Shown: piece by piece, positions 23,681 through 35,100 of the stretch
How positions within the stretch are numbered: the stretch's first letter is position 1
Layout of the letters: the number at the start of each line of letters is the position of its first letter
Assembly (NCBI RefSeq): GCF_902459465.1
Contig: NC_047064.1
Coordinates: 5,730,762 to 5,794,761, forward strand
Reading direction: 5' to 3'
Length of the DNA stretch: 64,000 nucleotides
Origin: Asterias rubens
Lineage: Eukaryota > Echinodermata > Asteroidea > Forcipulatida > Asteriidae
Notes under the pieces: model-generated
What the model was told of the DNA's origin: nothing
Seen by the model: only the letters and a program-made list of their open reading frames with translations
Database searches by the model: none
Position numbers and translations under genes: made by a program

Positions 23681-25378
23681 TACACTCTAGCTATCATAAA
23701 CTTGATGTACAGTATGACTCCATCCTATGATTGTATACACAACTGGTTGTTACTGAAGCTTTTGTGGAAATAACAAACTGTCATCTGATAATGACTGAAC
23801 TGGATGATGTTCTATTTTGCCATAGGTGTTTTTCTGCTCCCAGACCAGTTGGTTTTCAATGTTTGACAGTTTTGGAGAGAGCTTTTTTTTTAAGCTTGAA
23901 ATATTGAGTGAATTATTAGATACAAAGTAGGCTAATAATGGACCTCTTATAAACCACATCTTTGTAGGCTCCATCTGAATTTTGGAGTCCCCATATATAA
24001 AGTTCACATTTTCAAAAGGATTGATAGAGCTTAAGTCATGGTTTTAGCAAGGACCTATATTCCATGACAGTATGATTTCTGAGACACAGCACAAATTTAT
24101 AAATGTAGGCTTCACTTCAACTAATTGTGTGCACTCCTAATGCCAGGCTGTTGCTGTGGTTTGAGTTGCAAAGGTTAAAGCGAATGTGCAGCATGGATTT
24201 CTCACAAGGAATGGTCAGTTCATCTTTCTGTGAACATTTTGTGTACACATAGTTTTTGAAGCAGCAGTCTGACTTTCATCAAAACAGAAGCTCATAAAAC
24301 TTTAGGCAATTGCTGGTTTTGCTATGTTAAAGGTGCACATTACCTTTGGATTTCTACATTTGTAAAAGCATGATTTCTCATAACAATGATAATTGCTTCA
24401 GTTCCACCTATTTCTCAGGGATATTGGTGACTGTACCAACATTACTTTCTTTTGTGCAACTTTTGTACTTTCTTTTGTTTAAAAAACGCACACATTTTTG
24501 CTATCATTGTACACGTGATTTGTATAAGTGGTGATGTACAATATACCATCCCTGACCGATTATTAACGCTAAATGAAGCGGGCATTTGTCTTTTTTAATA
24601 ATGACTTCCCAGTCTTTCTTATGTTCACCCACAAACCATGTATACTTTAGCTGTCAATTTTATGAGAGTCAAACGTTTACTAAAAGTCAAAGGGGAGAGT
24701 GGTTCTGAAAAAAATTATCTACCTTTTCTTATGATGTCAACATTTGACCTCCTTTAGATTGCCCTTATACATGTATGGTCAGATATTTGTAATACTAAAT
24801 CGTGTATAATTTTTGTAACTAGTTAAATATCCCTTTTGACGAACGGTAATTTGTTTTCTTTTTCTTCTTTTTTACTGTGCATGGTTGGAACATGTAACTC
24901 AATGTTGAGTTATTTGATTTTTTTGTATTTAGCACAACTCTTTACATACTTTTTTATTCTGTTCTATATTGTTTTTCTTTTTTTCTTGAAATTGTATCTT
25001 TCATTTTACATTCCATGCACCAGTTATGTCAGCTGTCATTGTATTTATTTAGGAGGGAATGAAAGTGAGTTATAATTTCTTAGAATCTTTGAATTATGTT
25101 TGACGTACATGTACAGTGTAGTTGTATGGGCCTGTGCGCACAAAAGCTGCATGAACTTTGACAGGAATTGCAGTCAACTCGTGTTAAAACAAGATCTAGT
25201 TTATATGACAGGAAAGTTTTTATAAGAGGAACTCTTTTTATGAATACTTCTTTCGTAAAAGATCTCTGTATAACGAGGGTGGACTGCACTTTGAAAATGC
25301 CGGTTGAGAAAGTGTGATTGTATAAATTGTATAAGAGAATCGTCAGTTGCCTCCTTACAAAAAAAATGCAGATTGTAT

Positions 25379-25742
25379 TAAAGGAACACGTTGCCTTGGA
25401 TCGGTCGAGTTGGTCTTTGAAAAGCGTTTGTAACCGTTTATTATAAAATGTACTTGGGTAGAAAGATGTTGTAAAAGGAGAATACAATGATCCACACGAA
25501 CATGCTTTGAAATTGCACGGTTTTCCTTTTACCTCATCGACTAACACAGTCGGCCATTTATGGGAGTCAAATTTAATGACTCCCATAAATGGCGGACCGT
25601 GTTAGTTCGCACAGTTAAAGGAAAACCACGCAATTTTGAGGCAAATTTGTGTCGATCATTGTAATCTACTTTTCAAACATCGTTCCAACCAAATGCTTTT
25701 TACAGACCAACTCGTCCGATCCAAGGCAACGTGTTCCTTTAA
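25379..25742. repeat. 364-bp palindromic MITE
   Basis: Terminal arms AAAGGAACACGTTGCCTTGG / CCAAGGCAACGTGTTCCTTT. The centre GGCCATTTATGGGAGTCAAA pairs with TTAATGACTCCCATAAATGG around 25550-25595. Flanking bases suggest a TTA or TTAA target. It produces a spurious 168-codon minus-strand open frame. Confidence 0.9.
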
Positions 25743-27699
25743 GTATCAGACTCAACTATGCGCAAAATGATAACACATGAACCATCGCATTACATTCAGA
25801 CAATACAGATACCTTTGGTTCACAGAGTAAATTTTGACACAGTTTAGCAGAACATGTTTTATCAGAAGCACTTGAGGGAAAAAGAGCTTAAATCTATTTA
25901 CGTATCATCTTCATTCATCTCCCCTCCTTGATGACAAAAAATTGCCTACTGTTTTGTTTTACAACTGAGAGTAATGAAGTCTGGTTTTTGTGATCATACA
26001 CTCCCCTTCCCCCTCTTCAAACCAACACAATTTTTAGTTTTGACTACATCTTGTGTGCATTTTCATTTGTCTTTTTTTGTGGATGGTTTTGTTACCAGCA
26101 AGTTTAGAGCTGTTGCTATTAGGTTAAACGTGGCCATGGCAACAGGAACTGAACGGGTTATTTTAAGAACTGGTATGCACTGAAATTTAGAACTAATTAT
26201 GCTGTAGCATCTTGGAATTTGGAAGTTGAATGCAAGAGGATCTGGAGGTGGTTTTATTTTTAAATCGTTTTATGTTGACTTCGGTTTGTACAAGATTATA
26301 TAAAAAAGTGAATTTCTGTTTATTCGTTGTACATTCAGGAGCTTTTTTTGTTAACTATTACTTTAAAGATTTTGTTGTTTTGCGGAGAAAAGGCTTTTTA
26401 TGGGGTAGAAACATGGTATTTATAAGCGGTGGAGTTTGGCATAAAAGATTTGGCTGATTTTTAAACGGTGTTTGCATTGTAGATTATTATAATTTTTCTA
26501 TTAAGAAACAAGGTTTTCAAAATTTGTAAAGCATGTAGGAATGCTTGGTATCGTGTACAGGTTAAATTCTGCAATGGAAATCAGTTAATTATTTTATTAT
26601 GGATATAAAATCGAAAGTGGGTGAAATGTGCATCGTTTGAGATTAAATAATGAATAAAATTGGACACATTATGGGTTAACCCCCAGTTGAATTATTGGTC
26701 TCATTGTCTTCTTGTCGAAAATTAAGAGTAATTAAGTCAAATCCATGTATTTTGTTCTCAAGGGACTGGAAGATTTTCTCTTAAGTGCTAGATTAGTTTG
26801 GCGATTTTGGATCCATTAGTCTCCCATATAAGAGTCATCATATTTTCCAGATGTTTGTCTCGACACATTTTCAGGAACCACTAAATATATGGCGTCTTCG
26901 TCCTTCAGTGCAGTGCGCCCATTTTGATTCCTTGCACAAAAGGTCTCTTGATTTTAACCGTTTCATTACTTGTGAGGAAACCCAACATATAAACAAAAGG
27001 ATCTCTGATATCGAGATTAAAATTAGATGTGGCTGGTTGCACTTTTCTTTCTGCTGACAGTTCCCAACAAAAAAATGTCCACAATCTTGGGCTAAGGTAG
27101 CTCCACTCTTTAATTCATCCATTGTAAAACTGCAAATGAAGTTATGTTGTAATATTTTAAGTACAAGTTTGCCTAGAATTTTACCCATTTCACTACTGTA
27201 TGAACAACCCTACAGAAAACAAGTTAAAGTCTTAAGTTTTACTGAACAAAAGTTGCAAGCAGGGCCAACGAGCAACTCCGATATACATACACGTAGTGAT
27301 TCCAACAACTGCATGATAATATTTTTCTTTTAACTCTTGGGAAGAGTTTCTTAAGCTCCACCTTTTAGTTTACAATTTGAAAACTGCAAATGAGGTTATG
27401 TTGTAACATAAGTGGAGTACAGTTTATCTGGAATATTACAAACGTACTACTTTTAGATGAACAAGCTTCAACAAATTGGATTACATGTACGATTTTAATT
27501 TTATTGAACAAAGTTGCAACCAAGCCCTCGAGCATTTCGCACGAGTCTTTCTCAAAGGCCTTTGTGAAATACTGCAAAGGTTAAAACGTTCGGCCATTAA
27601 CTACATGTATTTTTTTTTATGCAAGTGTATTACTAGTTACTTACAAACAACTATAAACAATGTGCGTAGTGTACAACAATGCTGTACTTGAACAAAATT

Positions 27700-28364
27700 A
27701 TCCATGCAGTTACAAATCCACCATGTCAACCTTTCGAATTCAAGCGGTGAATTCGAAAATTTTCAGTCGGTCCGTTTGCCACAGCTCACACCCTTGATTG
27801 CTCTATGGACTGGAAGGCCTTGATGGACGTAGGAGAGCCATGGGAGTGAATCGTAGTACGATATTATACCTAATGGTCGGGCTATTAGGAAATATTTAGC
27901 TTTATGTGAACAAATTTAACCATGTGGTTACAAATCCACCTTCAACTTAAAGTGGTGAATTTTGACATTTTCAGTCCGTCCTTTCGCCTGGACTGGAAGG
28001 CCTTGATGGCCGTCGGAGAGCCATGGGAGTGAATCCCATTATTTAAACAAATTTATCAAAGCGGTTATAAATCTACCTATCTTTCAAATTCAAGTGGTGC
28101 ATTTTGACATTTGCCATTAGCTCAGGCCCTTGGGAAGTGTCAGTCATGCATCTCAAAAAAAAATTTAAGCCAAAGTACACCCACCTCGGACAAGGCTTTA
28201 ATTTATCAAACGGTTATAAATCTACCTATCTTTCAAATTCAAGTGGTGAATTTTGACATTTTCAGTTGGGCCATTTGCCATTAGCTCAGGCCCTTGGGAA
28301 GTGTCAGTCATGCATCTCAAAAAAAAATAAAAGCCAAAGTACACCCACCTTGGACAAGGCTTTA
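27700..28364 (+). repeat. Degenerate tandem array, about 150-bp units
   Basis: Four units share GTTACAAATCCACC or GTTATAAATCTACC followed by TTCAAGTGGTGAATTTTGAC. The last two (28051-28200 and 28201-28364) are nearly identical apart from a 14-bp indel; the first two also share GACTGGAAGGCCTTGATGG and GAGAGCCATGGGAGTGAATC. Downstream of SPPL2. Confidence 0.8.
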
Positions 28365-28592
28365 TTTGCCGATATGTGTCGGGGAATGGGGTTCTTAATT
28401 TTAAAATGAGGAAAATTTATAACAGTGAAATAAAAGCACTGAATGAAGGCCCGGAATTACATGAAGCCCACAGAGGCTATAGCCTTTTTGCCCTGGCGAT
28501 TTTAGCGGGACGGTTTGGCCACACAGGGTTGCAATTCTTTTTTGGTAGAAGAAACAGTGCTCTTTGAATCTCCTTTATTTGCCGAGATGTGT
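28361..28592. repeat. Insertion-like segment between imperfect 19-bp direct repeats
   Basis: TTTATTTGCCGATATGTGT (28361) and TTTATTTGCCGAGATGTGT (28574) flank about 194 bp of different sequence. The right copy also holds the TTTATT that reads as AATAAA for SPPL2 on the minus strand. Confidence 0.5.
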
Positions 28593-28829
28593 AGCCACAA
28601 ACATCTTATTTACAAACGCCAAGAATCTTTCTTTCCCCCAAGAATCTAGTCTGATCGGCTGCATATTGCACCACAGCACCTTGTAAACCATTACAAGGTG
28701 CTATAAAGAAATATGTCTCGTACTTCAATACGTAGCTCCACATACCTTGCAGGAAGTATTACTGAGTGCTTTGATATGCCCCTAGGGTGTGATCAAGCTC
28801 TATATAAGAATTGAGTATTATTATTATCA

Positions 28830-29102
28830 TTAGTCAATATATGTGTTGGGGATTTTATCCAGTGGCAACAGCAAAGGTTCTGTCTCTGATACGCCTTCGT
28901 CGTGGCAACTCCTGCCATCTGGATTGAGACCGTCCTGTCCCGAGTCTCTCGCAGCAGCGTCATCAGAGGGTAACGTTCCTGAAGGGTCTGGTGAACTTGA
29001 ACCACCCAGGAACTCATCTCCTGCTGGGTGTTGCGGAGTTGGGCTAGATGTGGGCTCAGTTGTGTTAACCGAAAATGAGCCGTCACTTCTGGTTTGAGTA
29101 CT
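28830..29102 (-). CDS. SPPL2: SPPL2 exon 14: cytosolic tail and stop
   Basis: Acceptor tttttcaataacag precedes AGT ACT CAA, phase 0, matching exon 13. The 90 residues are rich in Ser, Pro, Asp and Glu (TTEPTSSPTPQHPAGDEF early, SETEPLLLPLDKIP late) and end at TAA 28830-28832. The composition resembles SPPL2B tails. ETEPLL fits a dileucine endolysosomal sorting motif. Conservation is by composition and phase only; another frame on the same strand also stays open here, which made the exon easy to miss. Confidence 0.8.
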   Translation of the reverse strand, partial: STQTRSDGSFSVNTTEPTSSPTPQHPAGDEFLGGSSSPDPSGTLPSDDAAARDSGQDGLNPDGRSCHDEGVSETEPLLLPLDKIPNTYID

Positions 29103-32100
29103 CTGTTATTGAAAAATGGAGGACACATTTTTGTATTATTGGGGTGTCGTGGCCGAGCGGATAAGAGCACTGAACTCAAGCTCTGGTGTTTCTTTTTAGC
29201 AGAGTGTGCGTTCGAGTCCTGGTCGTGCCACTTGTGTCCCTGAGCAAGACACGTAACTATAAGTGCTTCTCTCCACCCAGAGATAAATGGGTACCTGTAA
29301 GGGCAGCGTTGGTTCTTGTGGTTGATTTAGCTACATGTAGTAGCGCATTTGTTGCACGAGGCTGTATACTCCCATGGAGCTGAGATGGTTTAAGTAATGC
29401 ATTGAATGGCACAGTGACCAGAGGTTGGAAACGTGTTGGAAGCGCTTTGAGTCGGCCTTTAGGTGTAAAAAGCGCTATATAAATACTGGTTTTTATTACT
29501 ATTATTATTAAAAAAAGATTGCACCATATTTGAATTATCGTGATTTTGGTGGACACACTGACCCTTCACCTTCAGCTCAACCACAACTATTTAAAGGCTT
29601 GATGTTATTTTTCAATCATATTTAAAAAATTTATAATTAAACATATATAAAGACTTTTAAAAATGTAAAACAATTTACAAATAAAGTGAAGATTTCAGAG
29701 AATAGATAGGTATGAATAGAGGTAAGTTCACATCCCGCAACACTTTTCACTCGTTTTTACCAAAAAGGAATATCTCATTTGAGTAAATTGGATACTAATT
29801 TATTTCACAACGAATGTAAAAGTGCTGGCAGGAATGGACACAGAAAATGTGTCTAAAAAAAAGAACACCCCCAAAAACAGAAAAAACACAGAGCCTAAAA
29901 AAATGAACTGTTGACGTTGATAAGCATACATGTTTTAGATTTAAAGAATGTTAAGATTCATAACGAATGTAAAAGTGGTGGCAGGAATGGACACACAGAT
30001 ATTGTGTCTAAAAAGAACACCCCAAAAAACATAAAAAAACACAGAGCCTCAAAAAATGAACTGTTGATGTTTAAAAGCATACATGTTTTTAGATTCAAAA
30101 AATAGTTAATGGCCTGACGTTTCGACCCTAGCAGAGTCTTTCTCGAAGGCTAAATGACAACACAACCAACATGACCAGGTAACTAAGTGTAACATAAGCA
30201 GTGAAGTGGAAATACATGAATGGTAGAAAGCATACAGAAAAAAAGCAGGGGGTAAACAATGAATAGGGGGACGAAAAAGGGGGGGGGGGTGAAGGGAAGG
30301 GTGAAGGGAAGAGAAGTTTTAGATTCAAAGAATGTTAAGATTCAAAGAATGTTAAGATTCATAACGAATGTAAAAGTGGTGGCAGGAATGTATACACAGG
30401 TATTGTGTCTAAAAAGAACACCCCCCAAAAAAGAAAAAAAAAAACACAGAGCCTCAAAAAATGAACTGTTGATTTTGATAAGCATACATGTTTTAGATTC
30501 AAAGGCGATGGAGATCATTCACCGATTTCCTTGCGTGCCAGATGTCCGAGAGCTCCCGTCGGAAAGCGGCCAGGACGAGGGTTGTCAATACGGTGCAGGG
30601 GACCAGGTAGAGCAGTGCTGGCTGCCCCGTCTGCATCACGGCAAGGGCTACGAAGGTTATGATGAGACCAACGGCATAGGCTGGAGATACGAATAAGAAG
30701 CAAGAGAGATATTCATTATCAAATGAAAGGACAAATGACTGGACACTATTGTAAATTGTCAAAGACTAGCCTTCACAGTTGGTGTATCTCCACAAATGCA
30801 TAAAATAACAAACCTGTGAAAATTTGAGCTCAATCGGTCGTCGAAGTTGCGAGAAAATAGTGAAAGAAAAAAACACCCTTGTCACACAAAGTTGTGTGCT
30901 TTCAGATGCTTGATTTCGAGACCTCAAATTCTAAATCTGAGGTCTCGAAATCAAATTTGTGGAAAATCATTTCTTTCTCGAAAACTACATGCCCATTACT
31001 TCAGAGGGAGCCATTTCTCACAATGCTTTACACCATCAACCTCTCCCCATTACTTGTTACCAAGAAAGGTTTTATGCTAATAATTATTTTGAGTAATTAC
31101 CAATAGTGTTCACTGCCTTTAAGATCGTATCAGGGCAAGGGCTTATAATGTAATAATGAGACTAACAGCATAGGCTGGAGAAAAAATAAACCACAGGGGA
31201 AACTGACTGGGTAAATTTTAAATGATTTGGGGTTGAACAAAGATAAATTGACTAGAGCAGGATTTGAACCAAGGACCTCCGGATTAACGCGCCGGCGCTC
31301 TACTAACTGAGCTATCTAGCCCTATATGTTGGCGACCTCTCTATCTTGTCAATAATCTTTGTTCGGGGGCGACAGTCAGAAGCAATACAACCGTTAACTG
31401 GCGTGTGGCCAGGTATCACACCCAAGTTTGCGATGCAGCAAGGGAAGTCTTAAAGGGGATGATACAATTTTTTATTTCAGATACCAGTTCTTACCTACAC
31501 ACGATGCTATGTAGTATACCTTGACACGAGAGTGGATCTTAAAGTCAAATGAGCAGCAGTATCCAACAAGCAGTCCTGTCAAATAAAAGACAATTCATAA
31601 TTCATATAAGACAATTCATAAGACAATTCAATTAGGAAAGTAATAACTTGTTACTGTTTATAAAGGGTATATTCTTCCATTGCTTGATTATGCTGATGTC
31701 GTATTGCTTTCCTGTATCACATGTAAACAATCCTCTCAATTAGAAACACTTCAACGGCGAGCATGCCAGATAGCTTTGGGTAATAACTTTACATCATACA
31801 ACGACGCTCTGCAATTTGGCAGATGGCCACGAGTGTAGAAAGAAAGAAACCAAACTTTCTATCTATCTATCTAAAATTTGTAGCGTGTTCACATTTGCAA
31901 AGTTCCAAATTAACCTTTAACTCATAGTTACCTGGGATTAGTATGTCACCGAAACCAAGCATGGAATACGTCCCGCAAATCTTGGCTGTTGAATGTGTTA
32001 TCCGTGGGACCTGTAGAAGGACTGGGATCTGGGAAGACAGATCATTTGATAAACATTATTTTAAATACATCTATTTATTTTTACTTTATTTTATTTTTGG

Positions 32101-35100
32101 TCTTGAATTTGCCATTTTCATAATTTTGAAATTATTACATGTTCGTACAATTCGGTGAAATTTTGCCTTGACCAGCCAAGGTCCTAGTGGACTATACCCG
32201 TGTCTACATCCTTAAGGGCTGTCAAGGGGTAAACCTGACTTTCAGTCCCAGGAGTAGGTTGCAACGTGCCCCTGGTGGCAGTTGATCTGGGAGGACAGCC
32301 CAAATCAGTTAAGTGGTCGTCAGGCCTTGTGAGTTATGCGATACCTCAAAAAAAAAAAGGGAAAACCTTGTTTTTCGTGATATTTTTATTTTACAAGAAC
32401 ATCGGTTTTCAAATTAGAGCCGCAAAACCAACCTGTTCAGTGGCACCACTGCCTCCAGTTGCTGCCTTTATCATCACACTCTCACCACTCTGTCAAAATA
32501 ACAATAATAATAATAATAATTATAATAATTGTGGCTTCTTATATAGCGCACCATGTCTGTCACCCAGTGATGCTCCTGGCGCTGTAACATACAGTATTTC
32601 CTGCCAGATGTGGGACTATGTTTGAAAATTATCAGATTTTTTTAATACACTAGAGTTTGTCAGTGTTAAAACAAGATTGCAAACATCCATATAATATGAG
32701 TTGTTTTTATATTTTCCTGATTTTTTTCTAGAACCCCTCCCTTAATCCCTTTCCCCTCTGTTTGTTTCTATAAATGGATATGTATCTACTTGTACTTGTT
32801 TATGCCTCTGAAGAAGGTCCAGTTTGGATCGAAAGCTAAGGCCATCTTCCCTACTCATTATATTAGAGTTGTTTTCATATTTAATGATTTTGTTCTTGTA
32901 TCCTGCTACCAAGAGTGGTTGTTAGCCTTCTTTTGGGCAAACTTTCATAACAAATTTTACAAATATATAACATAATACTAAATACCCAATATTAGTATCA
33001 TTGGGGGCAAACTTGCACAGCAATTTAAAAAAAAAAGTACAACAAAGTAATACTAAATACCTATTCGTAGCATCAACATCATCACAAACACTAAGTGTCC
33101 ACTATTATTATTATTATTATTCACAAACCATGTCTACTCCTAAAAAATTAGACAAAGCTATTATCTCTTTAAGGGTTTACACAAGAACTTACCTGAGTAA
33201 ATAGAGGTGTTATGAAGACGAAGAAGATGTCATAGAAGAACAGAAGGGACAGGAGAATCACACAAATCTACGAGGGAAATAAAATAGAGATATTAAGTTA
33301 GAACTCGTACTACAGTACATGTACTAGCACTTTACTTTTTGTACATGATCTGGTGATGTTTGAAGAAGCACTAGATGTAAATCTCTTTCGAGCAGTGTTG
33401 GTAACTGCAAAGACACGGTGGTTGACAACTCAAAGTTTCGATCAGTATGCTCGGACCGTCCAAAGGAGGATACTTGACTCTGTTATTGGATGCTGCCTAA
33501 AGGCATGTTTGGTAACTGTCAAAGAACAGTATTCTCACTTGGTGTATCCAAACATACATGTACATGACATGTGCCTATAATAACAGGACTGTGAAAATTT
33601 TTACTCAATTGGTCATTGAACTTGCAAGAGAATAATGAAAGAAAAACAAACATTGCAAACATTTGTGTGCTTTCAGATACCTAAAAAGGCTTCAGGCCTG
33701 AAGTATTTTAAAATTTTAGTGAGGAATTACATCTTTCTTGAAAACTGTGTTATTTCAGAAGGAGCTGTTCCTCATACTATCAACAGCTCTCCATTGCTTG
33801 TTACCAAGTACGTTTTATGCTAACAACTATTTTGAGTAATTACCAATAGTGTCCTGTGCGTGTGAGTATTGCTAACAAGGAGAAAAACAAATTTAAAGCG
33901 AGAGTGTCAATGAACTCACCTTAAAGTTTGGCATATGAATGAGCTTTAAAATGCTGATGCAGAACGCGATGCCCAACAGGTCCAACAGGATCCATGCAAA
34001 AGTCTCATGCCGGAACACGAACCAACACACCACACAACCAATGCAGGCAAAGGCCAGTATAACGCTGTAGACATAGGGTCTTGAACTCAAGAATGGAATC
34101 TTGTTAACTGGTAGCCTGGAAACAAATAACAAATAACTGTGAAATTTGGGCTTTATCCATTGTGTGGGTCAGTAGGAAGTAGTTAAAAACCACGCACTGA
34201 GACACAATTCAATTGTTTTTACGCAGAAATAGTATTCATAATTTATTGATCTTTTATTGCGCTATCTCCAGGAACAGCCTGTTCGAGGGCGCATGACAGT
34301 AAAAAGATTAAGAAAATTACATACATTATGTGAACAGTTTAAAGAACACCCGTAAAAAAATATAAGCAAAGTAGATAAACAAGTTTACAAGCAAAAAAGT
34401 GCATTAACACCCTAGAACATTAAAGGCTGTAAAAACAATGCAACTTTGATACAAGAAAGCAACACTCAAATATAGACCATAAAATTCAAAACTAAAAGAT
34501 ACAAAACTCACTACCGAAGGCTTTCTTAAATAGAAAAGTTTTGAGTTGCGATTTAAAAAGACTTTGGGAATACAGTTTACGAATGTTAGCTGGCAAGTTG
34601 TTCCATAGATTTGGTGCTGCTGAATAAAAAGCTTGATTTCCTAAAGTGGTAGGCATTTTGCCCTTTGGATATTCTAAAAAAGACTTCACCTGTTGACCCG
34701 AGGTTGTGACACCTTTGACTTCTGACAGTAATTATTTCATTTAAATAAGTAGGAGCAAGGTCATGTAAACATTTAAAAACCATTAGTCAAATCTTGAAAC
34801 CAGCATTACAACATTACAATCTGTTTTGTGTTTACTCGGTACTCCACGCTAGAACTTGATGCGAAAAGACATATGCAAACAGAATACAGATACCTTATTT
34901 TGCAGGGCATAATGCGTTTAAGTATCGGGTAGAGACAAGCGTGTAGACCATTAGAAGCTCCCAAACAATAAAATGTGATCACAACATACACTGAAAAGAA
35001 ATAACAAATAAGCACAATTATGTTTTCACTTGTCGCAGCTAAAACCTTCCATATGACTGGAAAGACAATAAAGGATTCCATTTTGCAAACGTTAGAAGTT

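Larger units (their letters stand above)
17363..28829. other. CDC42SE 3' UTR of unknown length and gene-free interval to SPPL2
   Basis: No coding exon is recognised in these 11 kb. The 3' UTR of CDC42SE must begin here, but no poly(A) site can be chosen with confidence. The interval is AT-rich and contains the listed MITEs and SINE pieces, a poly-C run near 22856-22873, a diverged direct repeat of about 250 bp (AACTGCAAATGA at about 27128 and 27378), and the repeats at 27700-28364. The longest open frame (25080-25586, minus) runs through a palindromic MITE. Confidence 0.6.

Noticed and set aside
25080-25586. 168-codon minus-strand open frame
   Set aside because: It runs through the 364-bp palindromic MITE and flanking AT-rich DNA and resembles no protein family.
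28793-29179. 128-codon minus-strand open frame overlapping the SPPL2 last exon
   Set aside because: It is in a different frame. The frame that continues exon 13 in phase 0 and has tail-like composition is the supported one.
30259-30696. 145-codon plus-strand open frame
   Set aside because: It spans the tandem-repeat array and then reads antisense through SPPL2 exon 13.
31249-31325. Functional tRNA gene on the minus strand
   Set aside because: Good A and B boxes, but the anticodon stem has a mismatch and the sequence continues into the S2 SINE body found elsewhere in the window.
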